NCBI RefSeq assembly: GCF_007747655.1
Contig: NZ_CP036274.1
Location: forward strand, 7,254,001 to 7,318,000
Direction: 5' to 3'
Length of the DNA: 64,000 bases
From: Anatilimnocola aggregata
GTDB taxonomy: Bacteria > Planctomycetota > Planctomycetia > Pirellulales > Pirellulaceae
The notes under the pieces were generated by a model that made no database searches, had not been told where the DNA came from, and saw nothing but the letters and a program-made list of their open reading frames with translations. This document shows, piece by piece, positions 53,918 through 62,741 of this stretch; positions within the stretch are counted from its first letter, which is position 1; every line of letters begins with the position of its first letter. A program made the position numbers and the translations under genes.

Positions 53918-55345
53918 ATGTCTGTTGCTGACGAATCGCTTGGGAATACCAAACCGGTAGGAGCAAAGACCGGAACAAGCGCGCCGGTGTTTCGTTCACG
54001 CGACGAACGGATCGCCGCCGGCAAAGCGTTGCGCGACAGCGTGCCGCGTCAAAGTCACGCCAATTGGAAGCCGCCAGCGAACCACCGCGATCCGATCGAG
54101 ATTCTGAAGGGATCCAATCAGGATCGACTAGCCGAACTTGTCCCGATTCGTTACGGGCGCATGCTGCCGAGTCCGTTTACCTTTCTACGCGGTTCTGCAG
54201 GACTAATGGCTTCCGATCTGGCCGGCACCCCAACCACTGGCCTGCGGGTCCAGGCCTGCGGTGATTGCCACCTGCTCAATTTCGGCCTGTTCGCGACCCC
54301 CGAGCGCAATCTGATCTTCGATATCAACGATTTTGACGAAACACTCCCTGCGCCGTGGGAGTGGGATGTCAAACGTCTGGCGGTCAGTTTTGCCGTGGCG
54401 GTGCGTGACATCAAACTCGGCGACAAGCGAGCCCAAGCTGCCGCCATCGAATGCGTTCGCGCATACCGGGAGCGATTGCGGGAATTCTCAAAGATGAGCC
54501 CTCTAGATGTCTGGTATTCCAAATTGGATGCCCAAACCATCATCGACATGGCTCCTGATGCGAAGATCAGAGAGATTCGTGAGGATATCGTCGCCAAGGC
54601 CAAGCATCGTATTAGCGATTATCTTTATCCGCAGATTAGCGAAGAGATCGCGGGACGCCGTCGTCTGATCGACCAACCGCCGGCGATGTTTCATGTTAAC
54701 CAAGAGCAGGAGCCGGAACACGAGACGCTCGTTCGGGAAGCATTGGAACAATACCGATTATCGCTGCCAGACGAGCGCCGCGTCCTCTTAGACCGCTACA
54801 GCCTGGAAGATGTCGTCATCAAAGCGGTGGGCATCGGCAGCGTCGGCACATTCTGCTTTGTCGGATTGTTTTTCTCTGCGGAAAATCACCCACTTTTGCT
54901 TCAATTCAAGCAAGCCTGTCCCTCCGTGCTGGAACCCTACGCGGGCAAAAGCCAGTATGAAAACCACGGTCAACGCGTCGTTGTGGGGCAACGCCTGATG
55001 CAGTCCGCCAGTGACATCTTCCTCGGTTGGACGCGGGGTCGGCGAGGTCGCGATTTCTTCATCCGACAACTCAGAGACATGAAAATGTCGGCTCGCATTG
55101 AAGAAGGTGCATCAGCCCAGCAAACGATGCTGTACGCGGAGTTGTGCGGTCGAACCCTAGCCCACGCCCATGCCAAATCTGGAGATGCGGCGTTGATCAG
55201 CGGCTACCTCGGCAAAGCGGATGTCTTCGACCAGGCCATCGGTGAGTTCGCCTTGGTCTACGCGGATCAGAATGAAAGAGATTACGCAGCGCTCGTGGAA
55301 GCGTTTAAGGCCGGGAAGATCGAAACGATTGTTGAAGAACATTGA
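53918..55345 (+). CDS. DUF2252 protein (kinase-like fold)
   Basis: 475 residues. DUF2252 signatures: RYGRMLPSPFTFLRGSAGLMASDLAGTP, GDCHLLNFGLFATPERNLIFDINDFDETLPAPWEWDVKRLAVSF, SVGTFCFVGLF and the QFKQACPSVLEPYAGK segment. The fold is related to aminoglycoside phosphotransferase-like kinases (the GDCHLLNFG..DINDFDE part mimics their catalytic and metal loops), but activity is unproven. It lies 120 bases after the CMD gene and before the recombinase region. Confidence 0.88.
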   Translation: MSVADESLGNTKPVGAKTGTSAPVFRSRDERIAAGKALRDSVPRQSHANWKPPANHRDPIEILKGSNQDRLAELVPIRYGRMLPSPFTFLRGSAGLMASDLAGTPTTGLRVQACGDCHLLNFGLFATPERNLIFDINDFDETLPAPWEWDVKRLAVSFAVAVRDIKLGDKRAQAAAIECVRAYRERLREFSKMSPLDVWYSKLDAQTIIDMAPDAKIREIREDIVAKAKHRISDYLYPQISEEIAGRRRLIDQPPAMFHVNQEQEPEHETLVREALEQYRLSLPDERRVLLDRYSLEDVVIKAVGIGSVGTFCFVGLFFSAENHPLLLQFKQACPSVLEPYAGKSQYENHGQRVVVGQRLMQSASDIFLGWTRGRRGRDFFIRQLRDMKMSARIEEGASAQQTMLYAELCGRTLAHAHAKSGDAALISGYLGKADVFDQAIGEFALVYADQNERDYAALVEAFKAGKIETIVEEH

Positions 55346-55407
55346 TGAATCTGTAGAAATCGCCGGTCGGCTGCGTTTCTGATCGAAGGCGATGGCCATG
55401 AAGGGAT

Positions 55408-55552
55408 TGGAGCAGCCCAGGCGGCGTGAACCCCGTCGCGACGCTATAAGCCTCGACCCTTCGGGACATCAACGCCAAGGGCAAAGACGCCCGCTTCAAG
55501 AAGACCGACCGGGGCCAGTTCGCCCTGGCCAGCCGCAAGACGAACCCATGGC
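55408..55552 (+). pseudogene. HARE-HTH domain remnant with an in-frame stop
   Basis: Translating from 55408 gives WSSPGGVNPVATL, a TAA at 55447-55449, then ASTLRDINAKGKDARF and KKTDRGQFALASRKTNP. That is the second half of a HARE-HTH domain (ATLYASxLRDIN...RFKKTDRGQFAL), with the usual Tyr codon changed to a stop and the N-terminal half missing. HARE-HTH proteins are common in Planctomycetes. It overlaps the next small gene. Confidence 0.6.
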
Positions 55553-55721
55553 GACGCAGATGCAAGTTGCCGACGCCATCCGCAAGGTGACCGCTGCCAT
55601 GCAGACGGAACTCGAAGCGGGCCGGCGTTCTGCCAATCTCGATGCCCACGATCTGGTCGAGGTGCTTTTGGCGGTCGCGGATGGACTCGCCCCGCCCTTC
55701 TCGGACGACGCCAACGGCTAA
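55548..55721 (+). CDS. Small acidic helical protein
   Basis: 57 residues (MATQMQVADAIRKVTAAMQTELEAGRRSANLDAHDLVEVLLAVADGLAPP...). It is helical and has high-GC third positions. The ATG lies at the very end of the HARE-HTH remnant. No clear Shine-Dalgarno sequence. Probably part of the recombinase-associated set of small genes. Confidence 0.5.
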   Translation: MATQMQVADAIRKVTAAMQTELEAGRRSANLDAHDLVEVLLAVADGLAPPFSDDANG

Positions 55722-55748
55722 CGTCCGTTTGGCCCCTACGTCGCCCAC

Positions 55749-55775
55749 GAGGCCGCACTTCGCGGCCTCTTATTA
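55749..55775 (+). terminator. Hairpin, likely terminator
   Basis: GAGGCCGC and GCGGCCTC form an 8-bp GC-rich stem with a 5-base loop, followed by TTATTA. It lies 27 bases after the small gene ending at 55721. Confidence 0.6.
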
Positions 55776-55937
55776 CGGTAGGACCGTTCTTTCGACCACA
55801 TTCCGAACGCCCCGGTGGCCCACCCACGCGTTCGCGTGACGAGCCGCTGGATGCCTGCGGCGATGTTGAGGTAACTGTGGTGGTTGGCGTGGCGGCGGTC
55901 GCCACGCGGGATTCCCGTTTCATGGAGGGCAAGTTTC

Positions 55938-56192
55938 ATGCAGATGCAAACGACGACCAGCGACTGCGAACGCAGCGGCGAAACGCCATGCGATTCATCA
56001 TCAGCGGTGAGCGTGCGCGCGTTTCATCCCTGGATCACCGACGAATTGTTCGCGGATACGCGGCGTATCTGGTCCAAGGCGTATGGGCGTGTGCTCAGCG
56101 ACGAGGAGGTGGTGGAGATTTTGGGCAATGTTCGGCGGATGGCGGAAGCGATCATGTTTTCTCGACGAAGGAGGTATCAACGATGCATGTGA
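55938..56192 (+). CDS. Small protein coupled to the serine recombinase
   Basis: 84 residues (MQMQTTTSDCERSGETPC...WITDELFADTRRIWSKAYGRVLSDEEVVEILGNVRRMAEAIM...). It has a good GGAGGG Shine-Dalgarno sequence and overlaps the recombinase start by ten bases in another frame, so the two are translated together. The helical second half could be an accessory factor of the recombinase. No family name known to me. Confidence 0.65.
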   Translation: MQMQTTTSDCERSGETPCDSSSAVSVRAFHPWITDELFADTRRIWSKAYGRVLSDEEVVEILGNVRRMAEAIMFSRRRRYQRCM

Positions 56193-57682
56193 TCATCTGG
56201 GCGCGGGTTTCGTCGCGCGAACAACGAGAAGGTTATTCCATCGATGCGCAGCTGCGTGCCAACCGCGAGAGCGCTCAACGCAACGGCTGGACCGTGGTGC
56301 GCGAGTTCGTGGTGGCGGAATCCGCCAAACGCGGTGCCGAGCGGACGGTCTTCAATCAAATGTTCTCGTGGGTCAAAGCCAACGCGAAGCGCGAGAAGAT
56401 CAGGGCGATCCTCAGCCACAAGCTTGACCGCGTGTGCAGGAACATGCGAGACGCCGTTCGCTTGCAGGAGTTGGAAGATGACTGCGGCGTGCGATTGGTG
56501 TTCGTCGAGAATCAGTTCGGTCCTGGCGCGGCGGGGGCATTATCCTTCAACGTCATGGCGGCGGTTGCACAGTATTACAGCGATAACTTGCGAACCGAAG
56601 TTCTCAAGGGGATGGACGAGAAGGTGCGGCAGGGATGGCCGACCGGCCTCGCGCCCTACGGTTACATCAACACCGACGACCGCGAGGCACCGGTGCAGCC
56701 GCATCCGGAGAAGAGCAAGACGGTCCGTCGAATCTTCGATCTCTATTCGTTGGGCAATCACACATTTCGCAGCCTCGCCGAGAAGCTCGAGCGGGAAGGG
56801 CATGTGTTTCGGACAAGCCAGACCAGATTCGGTCGCACGGCCCTGTCGTACATCCTCAACAATCGGTTCTACATTGGTGAGCTTCGCCGCAATGGGACCG
56901 TTTTCGAGGGACGATACGAACGGCTCATCGAGAGCGCGACCTTCGACGCCTGCCAGGACATTCTGCATGGTCGCAATCGCCGCATCAGCACACCTTCCCA
57001 CCCATTGGCCGGCGGCTTGCTGACCTGCGCCTTCTGCGGGCAGGCGATCACCGGCGAGCGCATTCGCCGCAAGCTGCGCGGGGGCGGGGTGCGCGAACAT
57101 CTTTACTATCGCTGCGCCAACAACGAGCCGAGCCCTGACCATCCGATAGTGCGTTGGAAGTCCGATGACTTGGAACGAGCCATCATCGATGACCTGCACT
57201 CGCTCAGGCTACCAAACGTGGAAATGGCGACCTGGTTCCGCTCGACGCTCCAAACCACGCTTGGCGATCTACTCGCGCATCACCAACGGCACGACGCAGC
57301 GTTGAAGAAGCGCCAGTCCGAGGTAGCCACGATGCATGATCGCCTGCTCAACACATATCTCGCGGGTACGATTGATGAGCCGACGTTCAAGGCGAAGTCA
57401 GCCGAACTCAAGAGCGAGAGCTTGCGGATCGAAGAGGCACTCCACAAGGCGGGGGCGGGCGACGCCGAAAGGAACCAGCGGGCGTTGGCCCTCTTCGACT
57501 GGTCGCAAAAAGCCGCCGAAGTCTGGCAGGGTTCAAACAATACCGTCCGGCGGCGAATCTTGGACGCGGTCTGTTTGAACCGTATCCTGAGCGACGTAAC
57601 TCTAGTCACCACAAAGAGAAAGCCGTTCGACCAATTGGCCGAACGGCTCAAAAACGACTTTAGTCGGGATGATAGGATTTGA
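56183..57682 (+). CDS. Large serine recombinase of island 2
   Basis: 499 residues from the ATG at 56183, preceded by AAGGAGG. The resolvase domain starts MHVIIWARVSSREQREGYSID with catalytic Ser10, and continues to AILSHKLDRVCRN and VAQYYSDNLRTEVLKGMDEKV. A recombinase domain (about 160-270), a zinc ribbon (CAFCGQAITG...C) and a coiled coil (380-470) follow. The last codons and the TGA (57680-57682) lie inside a tRNA-Pro 3' fragment, which suggests that its attachment site is that tRNA. It is more diverged from the comM integrase than from typical transposon recombinases. Confidence 0.92.
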   Translation: MHVIIWARVSSREQREGYSIDAQLRANRESAQRNGWTVVREFVVAESAKRGAERTVFNQMFSWVKANAKREKIRAILSHKLDRVCRNMRDAVRLQELEDDCGVRLVFVENQFGPGAAGALSFNVMAAVAQYYSDNLRTEVLKGMDEKVRQGWPTGLAPYGYINTDDREAPVQPHPEKSKTVRRIFDLYSLGNHTFRSLAEKLEREGHVFRTSQTRFGRTALSYILNNRFYIGELRRNGTVFEGRYERLIESATFDACQDILHGRNRRISTPSHPLAGGLLTCAFCGQAITGERIRRKLRGGGVREHLYYRCANNEPSPDHPIVRWKSDDLERAIIDDLHSLRLPNVEMATWFRSTLQTTLGDLLAHHQRHDAALKKRQSEVATMHDRLLNTYLAGTIDEPTFKAKSAELKSESLRIEEALHKAGAGDAERNQRALALFDWSQKAAEVWQGSNNTVRRRILDAVCLNRILSDVTLVTTKRKPFDQLAERLKNDFSRDDRI

Positions 57683-57705
57683 ACCTACGACTTCTTGGTC
57701 CCAAA
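57664..57705 (-). pseudogene. tRNA-Pro(UGG) 3' fragment, likely attachment site
   Basis: On the minus strand the sequence reads TTTGGGA (anticodon loop, UGG), CCAAG (3' anticodon stem), a variable loop, and then the T arm GTCGTAGGTTCAAATCCTAT and acceptor CATCCCGA. The 5' half (acceptor, D arm, anticodon 5' stem) is absent: the bases to the right do not pair. The fragment overlaps the 3' end of the recombinase gene by 19 bases. Confidence 0.75.
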
Positions 57706-58235
57706 CCGTTCAATGCCGACCAAGCAATTCAGCTTCAAGCGCTTACAGCGGTGCAGTTTAGCGTTCTCCAAAGCCTCATCAATACCCCCGCAAATCCGCG
57801 CAAAAAACAAGCGAAAAACGTAGTACTTAGCAGCTTTTGGTAGTACCAGTAGTACCAATCGGCAGCAACGCGAGCGATACTCGGTTGATCAATAACAAGG
57901 TACGAAGCATGCCACCTTGGTCCTCGTTCTCGTCGATCAGTCGGCGGACTTGATCATCGAATTCGCCCGATTGCTAACCAACCTTTTTTCGTTGGTGGGT
58001 TGGAACATGGACTGTCCTCCACTTCGCCGCAAATCCAGGTTCCATCGTGACATCCGTGACGTTCTATCATCTCGCTTATCGGCCCAGCCCGCCCAGGGGA
58101 GACGAGTCACGCCGGGTTGCCTCCTTGGTCTACCGCAAGCACATCGTGCGTGGGACCGGATTCCCTCAGTCATTGTGCGCCTCGTTGTTGACCGCTGAGA
58201 AGGCCGAAACTTCGATTCACCGCGGCCAGGTCAAG
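57706..58235. other. Gap between tRNA fragment and next gene
   Basis: About 530 bases with no gene that I can support. A tandem GTAGTACC pair lies near 57840-57857. A frame in phase with the next gene is open from 58047, but its first 63 codons look non-protein-like. An imperfect hairpin with a T-rich loop sits near 57975-58000. Confidence 0.4.
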
Positions 58236-58895
58236 ATGAAGCCGGTAACTGAAACGTACTACGAACGGACCAAAGGAGGTGAGGTTACGCTCCCGGCTGG
58301 GCTCGGAGATCGTCTGGTCGAAGCACTTGAGAGGGAAGGCTACACGGTACAGCAGTTCAACAAGACGGAGTGGCCCGTACTGAGGTCAGCATGGAGGTTG
58401 CTTCAAAACAGCAAGGCAGAACTCGAATCGGAGGAGGTAGCTCGGAGATCGCTCTTCGCAACCTTACCCAGAACACAGTTCAAGGTCGCCAATACGGATC
58501 AAGCGGCGAGTTTACTAGTTTCAGCGACCAGCACCCACCCAACCGTGACGATTCATGTGATCGCCAACAATCCAAGGACGGCATCGGATTTGGTGAAAGG
58601 GCTGAAAAGGCGGGGTACTACCAAACTCCACGGGCCGGATAGCACTGAAAACTGGCGAAAGGGAGATATCATCGTCAACACGCCGCCCTATCTCCAATCG
58701 GAAGTCACGCGAAATAGCGGAATGGTTGCCTTTGTCGGGGCCGAAGTTTTCAGGAGCGAACAGGTGTTGTCCAACCTTGATTTGCTGAACGACGTAATGC
58801 GGTGCGGAATCCTGATCGGCGAGAAATCCATCAGCGCTCGAGAGCAACTGACGATCGAAGGCCTCGTCGGACGCATGATTCCGATTGAACCATGA
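58236..58895 (+). CDS. Unknown protein convergent with the reverse transcriptase
   Basis: 219 residues from the ATG at 58236. The beginning (YYERTKGGEVTLPAGLGDRLVEALEREGYTV) resembles the N-terminal accessory domain of some phage SF2 helicases. The remainder (VTIHVIANNPRTASDLVKGLKRRGTTKLHGPDSTENWRKGDIIVNTPPYLQ...) looks like a Rossmann-type or helicase-C-like half without Walker motifs. It may be a helicase remnant or a small partner of the RT. It ends eight bases before the RT gene ends on the other strand. Confidence 0.6.
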   Translation: MKPVTETYYERTKGGEVTLPAGLGDRLVEALEREGYTVQQFNKTEWPVLRSAWRLLQNSKAELESEEVARRSLFATLPRTQFKVANTDQAASLLVSATSTHPTVTIHVIANNPRTASDLVKGLKRRGTTKLHGPDSTENWRKGDIIVNTPPYLQSEVTRNSGMVAFVGAEVFRSEQVLSNLDLLNDVMRCGILIGEKSISAREQLTIEGLVGRMIPIEP

Positions 58896-58903
58896 GAATC
58901 AAA

Positions 58904-60235
58904 TCAGAACGGACACTCATCCTGGTCTTGAACGACGATTGCTGGAATTTGCCTCTGTTTCCTGGGCAAAACTAAGCGTGGATTGGGGTCGGTTAATCGC
59001 GACCACCGCCGCTGCGAATTGCGCCAGGCGTCTCGCAGCTCGCGTGTCGGCACGCATCCGTTGCTGCTAACCCTGTCAGCTAGATCTTTCGCGCCGCGGA
59101 GCACTGATGCGCGATCTTCGTGGTCGTAGGTCGGCCCCAAGTAATCGAACCACCCCTTCAACACACTTTTGGCCGAAGATGCACCGTCTTCGGTCGCGCT
59201 GGCACGTTCAAGGCCACGTTCGAGCCGCCGCCATCTCTGCTCGCCAATTCGCACGGAAAGATTGGCCTGCGTTGCAACCGTGAACCCTAGCCAGTCAGCA
59301 GATTCTCCAGCGCCAAGGTTGGAAGTTGCGTCGCGTGCGTTATCGCGGAGCTGAAACCCGGAGGGAGTCAACAAACGGCGGAGCAGCGCGTCAGCCGACT
59401 GTGCTCCTTCGTTATTGCCGACCAGCACCAAGATGTCGTCAGCGTAACGCAGCATCGGCGTTAAGGGGCACTGCAATTGCCACGGCGTATCAAGATGCTT
59501 GGTAAGGTAGAAGTTCAGGAGCAAGGGAGACAGCGCAGACCCTTGGGGAATGCCATGCTTGCGGCCAGTGTCAATCAAACGAGACAGCACCCTGAGCATG
59601 GCGCTCGGCACCCAGGCCAGCAGATCGAGCAAGCGGTTGCGCGGCACTCGATCAAATGCACTGACCAGATCATGGCACAGCCAATGATAGAGGTCATTTC
59701 TCGTTGAGACCCGGACTGCCTCTCTCAACGCGTGCCATGTGCCACGTTGGCTCCGGAATCCGTACGACCTGCGGTAAAAGTTCGGCTCCATCCAAGGCCA
59801 GAGCCATTGATAGGTGGCTCGTGCCACGATGCGATCGATCAAGTTTGCAATCTCAATCGTGCGAAAACCTCGACCGGACAGCTTGGCGATTTCCACTTTG
59901 CGGGGAGGGCTGGGGTCATATTCGCCGTTGATTAGCAACGGTTGAATCTGTCGAAAGACATCAAACCATTCATTGATCGTGTAGTGCTCGGGACGGATAC
60001 CGTCTGGTCCAGGTGATTCACCGCCGCGCTGCTGGATGTGGATGAGGGCGAGCGCCAAGTTCCTTGTGTCGTACCAGTGCTCCAACAAGGGTACGGACTT
60101 TTCCGCCCTTGGAACCTCGAATTGCTTGTGGCAGGCGCGAACGTCTCGTTGGAATCGATGAGCGAAGTCTTCGAGCGTGCCTGCGTGAGCGCCGACCGGA
60201 ATGGGCCGACCGGGCGTGTAGCCAGCTTCGTACAT
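58904..60235 (-). CDS. Reverse transcriptase, group II-like
   Basis: 443 residues from the ATG at 60235 (CGGAG seven bases upstream; the frame is open to a GTG at 60274). RT motifs in order: GPDGIRPEHY (RT1), FRTIEIANLIDRIVARATYQWLWPWMEPNFYRRSYGFRSQRGTWHAL (RT2-RT3), DLVSAFDRVPRNRLLDLL (RT3, catalytic Asp), GIPQGSALSPLLLNFYL (RT4), LRYADDILVLV (RT5, YADD) and SADWLGF (RT7). A thumb-like VLKGWFDYLGPTYDHED follows. There is no endonuclease domain and no visible intron domain V, so it may be a domesticated group II-like RT, for example in defence. Confidence 0.88.
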   Translation of the reverse strand: MYEAGYTPGRPIPVGAHAGTLEDFAHRFQRDVRACHKQFEVPRAEKSVPLLEHWYDTRNLALALIHIQQRGGESPGPDGIRPEHYTINEWFDVFRQIQPLLINGEYDPSPPRKVEIAKLSGRGFRTIEIANLIDRIVARATYQWLWPWMEPNFYRRSYGFRSQRGTWHALREAVRVSTRNDLYHWLCHDLVSAFDRVPRNRLLDLLAWVPSAMLRVLSRLIDTGRKHGIPQGSALSPLLLNFYLTKHLDTPWQLQCPLTPMLRYADDILVLVGNNEGAQSADALLRRLLTPSGFQLRDNARDATSNLGAGESADWLGFTVATQANLSVRIGEQRWRRLERGLERASATEDGASSAKSVLKGWFDYLGPTYDHEDRASVLRGAKDLADRVSSNGCVPTRELRDAWRNSQRRWSRLTDPNPRLVLPRKQRQIPAIVVQDQDECPF

Positions 60236-60274
60236 TGGCATCTCCGTGTGTTGGCTCCGGCAGCTGCGGCCCAC

Positions 60275-60890
60275 TAATCTGCGGGCCGCAGCCTCGGATA
60301 CGATTGCGCTGACCGCGATCGCGATGGCAGGCGGAGCCGCCGGTGCATCCAGTCCTCTGGTCTGTTCGGCCGTATCCCGGGTACGTGTGCCCTTGGGGCT
60401 TGGGTAACCGGTGTTCAGTGCCGCTCAGTTGCTACTGGAGATCTGTCTGTCCTAACGGTCAGAGTAGTCTGCCAGAGCGTCCAGTGGATGTGGGTGATTG
60501 GCCCATCCGCCGTGAGAGCCGTGTCGGCTCGTCCGGCAGCAGGGCCACCGGGGAGCGGGCATCGACTCTGAGTCCGACCATGGCCGTCCTCAGCTATCCA
60601 TTGTTATCGGATCGCGAATCGGTAAGCAACCCACGGTGGCCATATTTGTAAACGTTTACACTTCAGCACAAACGGCTGAGGTGGCGGCCTTTCCCAGCGA
60701 TCAGGGCTTTCTGCCCCTTCAGTTTTTCACCTTGCCCCGGGCCGAATGCTTGCCTTTGCCATTTAGCCGGCTAGTACGTGGAGGCTGAGCCTCCGTAGCC
60801 ATTGAACATCCAGCGTGGACGGACTCCACTGGGCGAGCACTGTTTGTAGTCAAGGCCAGAGCTCGGGTTGTAACGCACGGCATCCAGCAA
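60275..60890. other. Gap upstream of the RT gene
   Basis: About 615 bases. No gene that I can support. It contains one TGTAAACGTTTACA palindrome (60647-60660) and several GC-rich hairpins. I looked for a group II domain V, a retron-type RNA and a DGR template repeat and could not make a case for any of them by eye. If the RT has an RNA partner, it would most likely lie here. Confidence 0.4.
60647..60660. promoter_or_regulatory. TGTAAACGTTTACA palindrome (1 of 4)
   Basis: A perfect 14-bp palindrome of the LacI-family operator type, in a gene-free gap. It is one of four copies in 2.6 kb. Confidence 0.55.
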
Positions 60891-61529
60891 CTAGGAATTC
60901 CGTCGCCCACCGGATTGCACCTTGGCTACTTCGCCAGCCAGCTTTTGCATTGCCAGGGTGACTTCATCGACCCGCTTCCTAAGGTTCTCGGGTAGCTGTG
61001 CGGCGGAGAATGCTCCTGATTCTCTGGCCACATCGAGGTGTCCTACCCACCGATTCCACTGGTCGCACTTCTCCGCCAATTGTCGCAGCGCTTCGTCTGA
61101 GTTTGTCGGCAATCGAGGAATCCTGCCACCCTTTCTGGCCAGCTCGCGTAATCCAACGCGACGCCGAACTTCAGCCTCCACGTCACGGATAGACCAACCG
61201 CTTTCTGCCGCCCGGCGTGCAATTGACGTTCTTCGTTGGCGGTTGGCGACATACATGATCTGGTACGCCACGCTGATGCTGAGCGGGCTACCGCTGGGCG
61301 TTCGCAGCCGCTGAAACTCCTTTAGCTCTTCGGTCGAGTACGTCTGATAGAACTTGATCGCTTTGCGCAGTGACGGTTCCGAGACTCCTCCTTCCGCGGC
61401 AATTCTCGCAACAGCGCCGGCTGAGTATTTTCCGCCAGCCTTTTTGATCTTGGCGACGGCGTGCGCTCCCAGCAAATGGACTCTCAGAACATCCTGTCGG
61501 ATCGCGCGGATCTGGTCACGTTGGGTCAT
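60891..61529 (-). CDS. HTH/DUF1016-N-like DNA-binding protein
   Basis: 212 residues, basic and helical. KIKKAGGKYSAGAVARIAAEGGVSEPSLRKAIKFYQTY resembles the N-terminal helical domain of DUF1016/YhcG nucleases. LSISVAYQIMYVANRQRRTSIARRAAESGWSIRDVEAEVRRRVG looks like a second HTH in which each residue repeat restarts. No nuclease domain follows. It is on the same strand as the RT gene, 656 bases upstream, with a palindrome between them. Regulator of the locus is a guess. Confidence 0.65.
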   Translation of the reverse strand: MTQRDQIRAIRQDVLRVHLLGAHAVAKIKKAGGKYSAGAVARIAAEGGVSEPSLRKAIKFYQTYSTEELKEFQRLRTPSGSPLSISVAYQIMYVANRQRRTSIARRAAESGWSIRDVEAEVRRRVGLRELARKGGRIPRLPTNSDEALRQLAEKCDQWNRWVGHLDVARESGAFSAAQLPENLRKRVDEVTLAMQKLAGEVAKVQSGGRRNS

Positions 61530-61932
61530 GTCGGCTGACTTTCGTTACCAGGGAGTGCGCCGCTGTTCGATTGGGGCTTGGTCGTCCGCATCTTAGCCTC
61601 TGGTGGAGTTCCTTTGCATCATACTCGCTGCCTGGCCGGATTTTAGCTGTTCCCAACGGTGTACATCTGGGCTGCACAGCATGGGCTTTGCAGATAGAAA
61701 CGGCGTTTGGTCCACCGTGCCAGGTCTCGGTTTAACGGCTATAGGACCGGACGACTACATCCGCGAACAACTTCTGAAAGTAACGATCCCTTCTGGAGGC
61801 CGCCGAAGGGTCGCGAAAACGCGTCGGCGTTGCGCAGGAGCGTTGTCCTGCGGAATCCCAGAGAATGTGGTGGCCTAACCGGACTCTGCAGGGCACTCCG
61901 CTGAGACGACCAGGTCCCGGTGTCGTAATATA

Positions 61933-61946
61933 TGTAACCGTTTACA
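61933..61946. promoter_or_regulatory. TGTAACCGTTTACA, imperfect palindrome (2 of 4)
   Basis: The same motif as the one at 60647 with one base changed in the left arm, 404 bases upstream of the leftward HTH gene. Confidence 0.45.
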
Positions 61947-62016
61947 CAACGGCGGTTCGTCACTGCTCAATTACTCACTACCGGTTCTTCCTGCACTTTT
62001 CCTTTGAACGCCCTTT

Positions 62017-62045
62017 CCGACTCCGGACATGATGTCCGGAGTCGG
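62017..62045. repeat. 29-bp palindrome
   Basis: CCGACTCCGGACAT, a central G and the exact reverse complement. It lies in gene-free DNA. There is no T-tract, so the role may be an operator or a hairpin. Confidence 0.7.
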
Positions 62046-62222
62046 TGCCGCAACTTCGGGAACGGTCTTGCAGACTGTCCAGACGCGGGACCAAGCCGCG
62101 GGGCCCCTCCCAGAGGCCCTGGGCGTCGTTCTGGAGCGTTTCTCGGTTCAGGCATGGGCAGGACGCCGCCTCAGCTGGATGAGCCCTCTCCTGGCTCGGC
62201 GAACTGCTTGATCGCACATCAT

Positions 62223-62238
62223 CTGTAAACGTTTACAG
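62223..62238. promoter_or_regulatory. CTGTAAACGTTTACAG palindrome (3 of 4)
   Basis: A perfect 16-bp palindrome carrying the same 14-bp core, in gene-free DNA upstream of the doubtful frame at 62265. Confidence 0.55.
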
Positions 62239-62576
62239 AGCTTGGTTGCCCGAGACTTGATGGATTGCAACGCACCTCGGCGCCAGGTCCGGCGTGGCAA
62301 TCTACAGAGCAATGGGATGGTGTGCTCCGGCAGAACCTTGTGGGAACGGCTGCCCCTCCAAGTATTCAGGTGCGAATTGCGCTGGCTGACTTCGTCTACG
62401 GCAATCAGGGCCGCGACTGGGCCATCGACTTTGCCCTCTTCGATCTCCTCCTCGATTTCAACGGCAACGCCACCACAGGTGACAAGAAAAGCTAACTTCT
62501 TCCTCAGTACCTGCGCGACCAAGACCAATCCTCGCTTGTAAGTGGAAACGCGGCACGCTGCGTCTACCATGGGATT

Positions 62577-62640
62577 GAGCTACCACCAGACATACCTGCC
62601 GTAGCACCGAGCTACCACCAGCCATACCCGCAGTAGCACT
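62577..62640. repeat. 32-bp tandem repeat, two copies
   Basis: Two units, 62577-62608 and 62609-62640, each GAGCTACCACCAG...CCGCAGTAGCAC-like, with inverted ends GCTAC/GTAGC. The unit resembles the 33-bp repeats at 63011 (GAGCTAC...CAGAC...TGCCGTAGC), so the two arrays are probably related. Confidence 0.75.
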
Positions 62641-62741
62641 GAGCAGTCCTTTGTACGTGATCCAAAAGCCTACGGGCTTCGTAGCATGATAGTTCGACGT
62701 GGAACCGTCGAGTTGAGCTGGGGTCACGGAGGGGTTGGGTC

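Larger units (their letters stand above)
61530..62741. other. Gene-poor region with palindromes and repeats
   Basis: About 1.2 kb. It contains two palindromes of the TGTAAACGTTTACA type, a 29-bp palindrome at 62017 and a 32-bp tandem repeat at 62577. A plus-strand frame, 62265-62495, ends in IQVRIALADFVYGNQGRDWA and IDFALFDLLLDFNGNATTGD with GC-rich third codon bases, so it may be the C-terminal part of a former gene. The opposite strand is also open there. Confidence 0.4.

Noticed and set aside
57664-57740. Complete tRNA-Pro gene
   Set aside because: The 3' half is convincing, but the bases that should form the acceptor 5' strand, D arm and anticodon 5' stem do not pair.
60275-60890. Group II intron domain V, retron RNA or DGR template repeat for the RT
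   Set aside because: I could not find a convincing domain V consensus, paired a1/a2 repeats, or an A-mismatched repeat of any gene end. Left as an open check.
62148-62570. Minus-strand gene of 140 codons
   Set aside because: It crosses a TGTAAACGTTTACA palindrome, has no ribosome site, and competes with a plus-strand frame of better codon use. Neither is certain.
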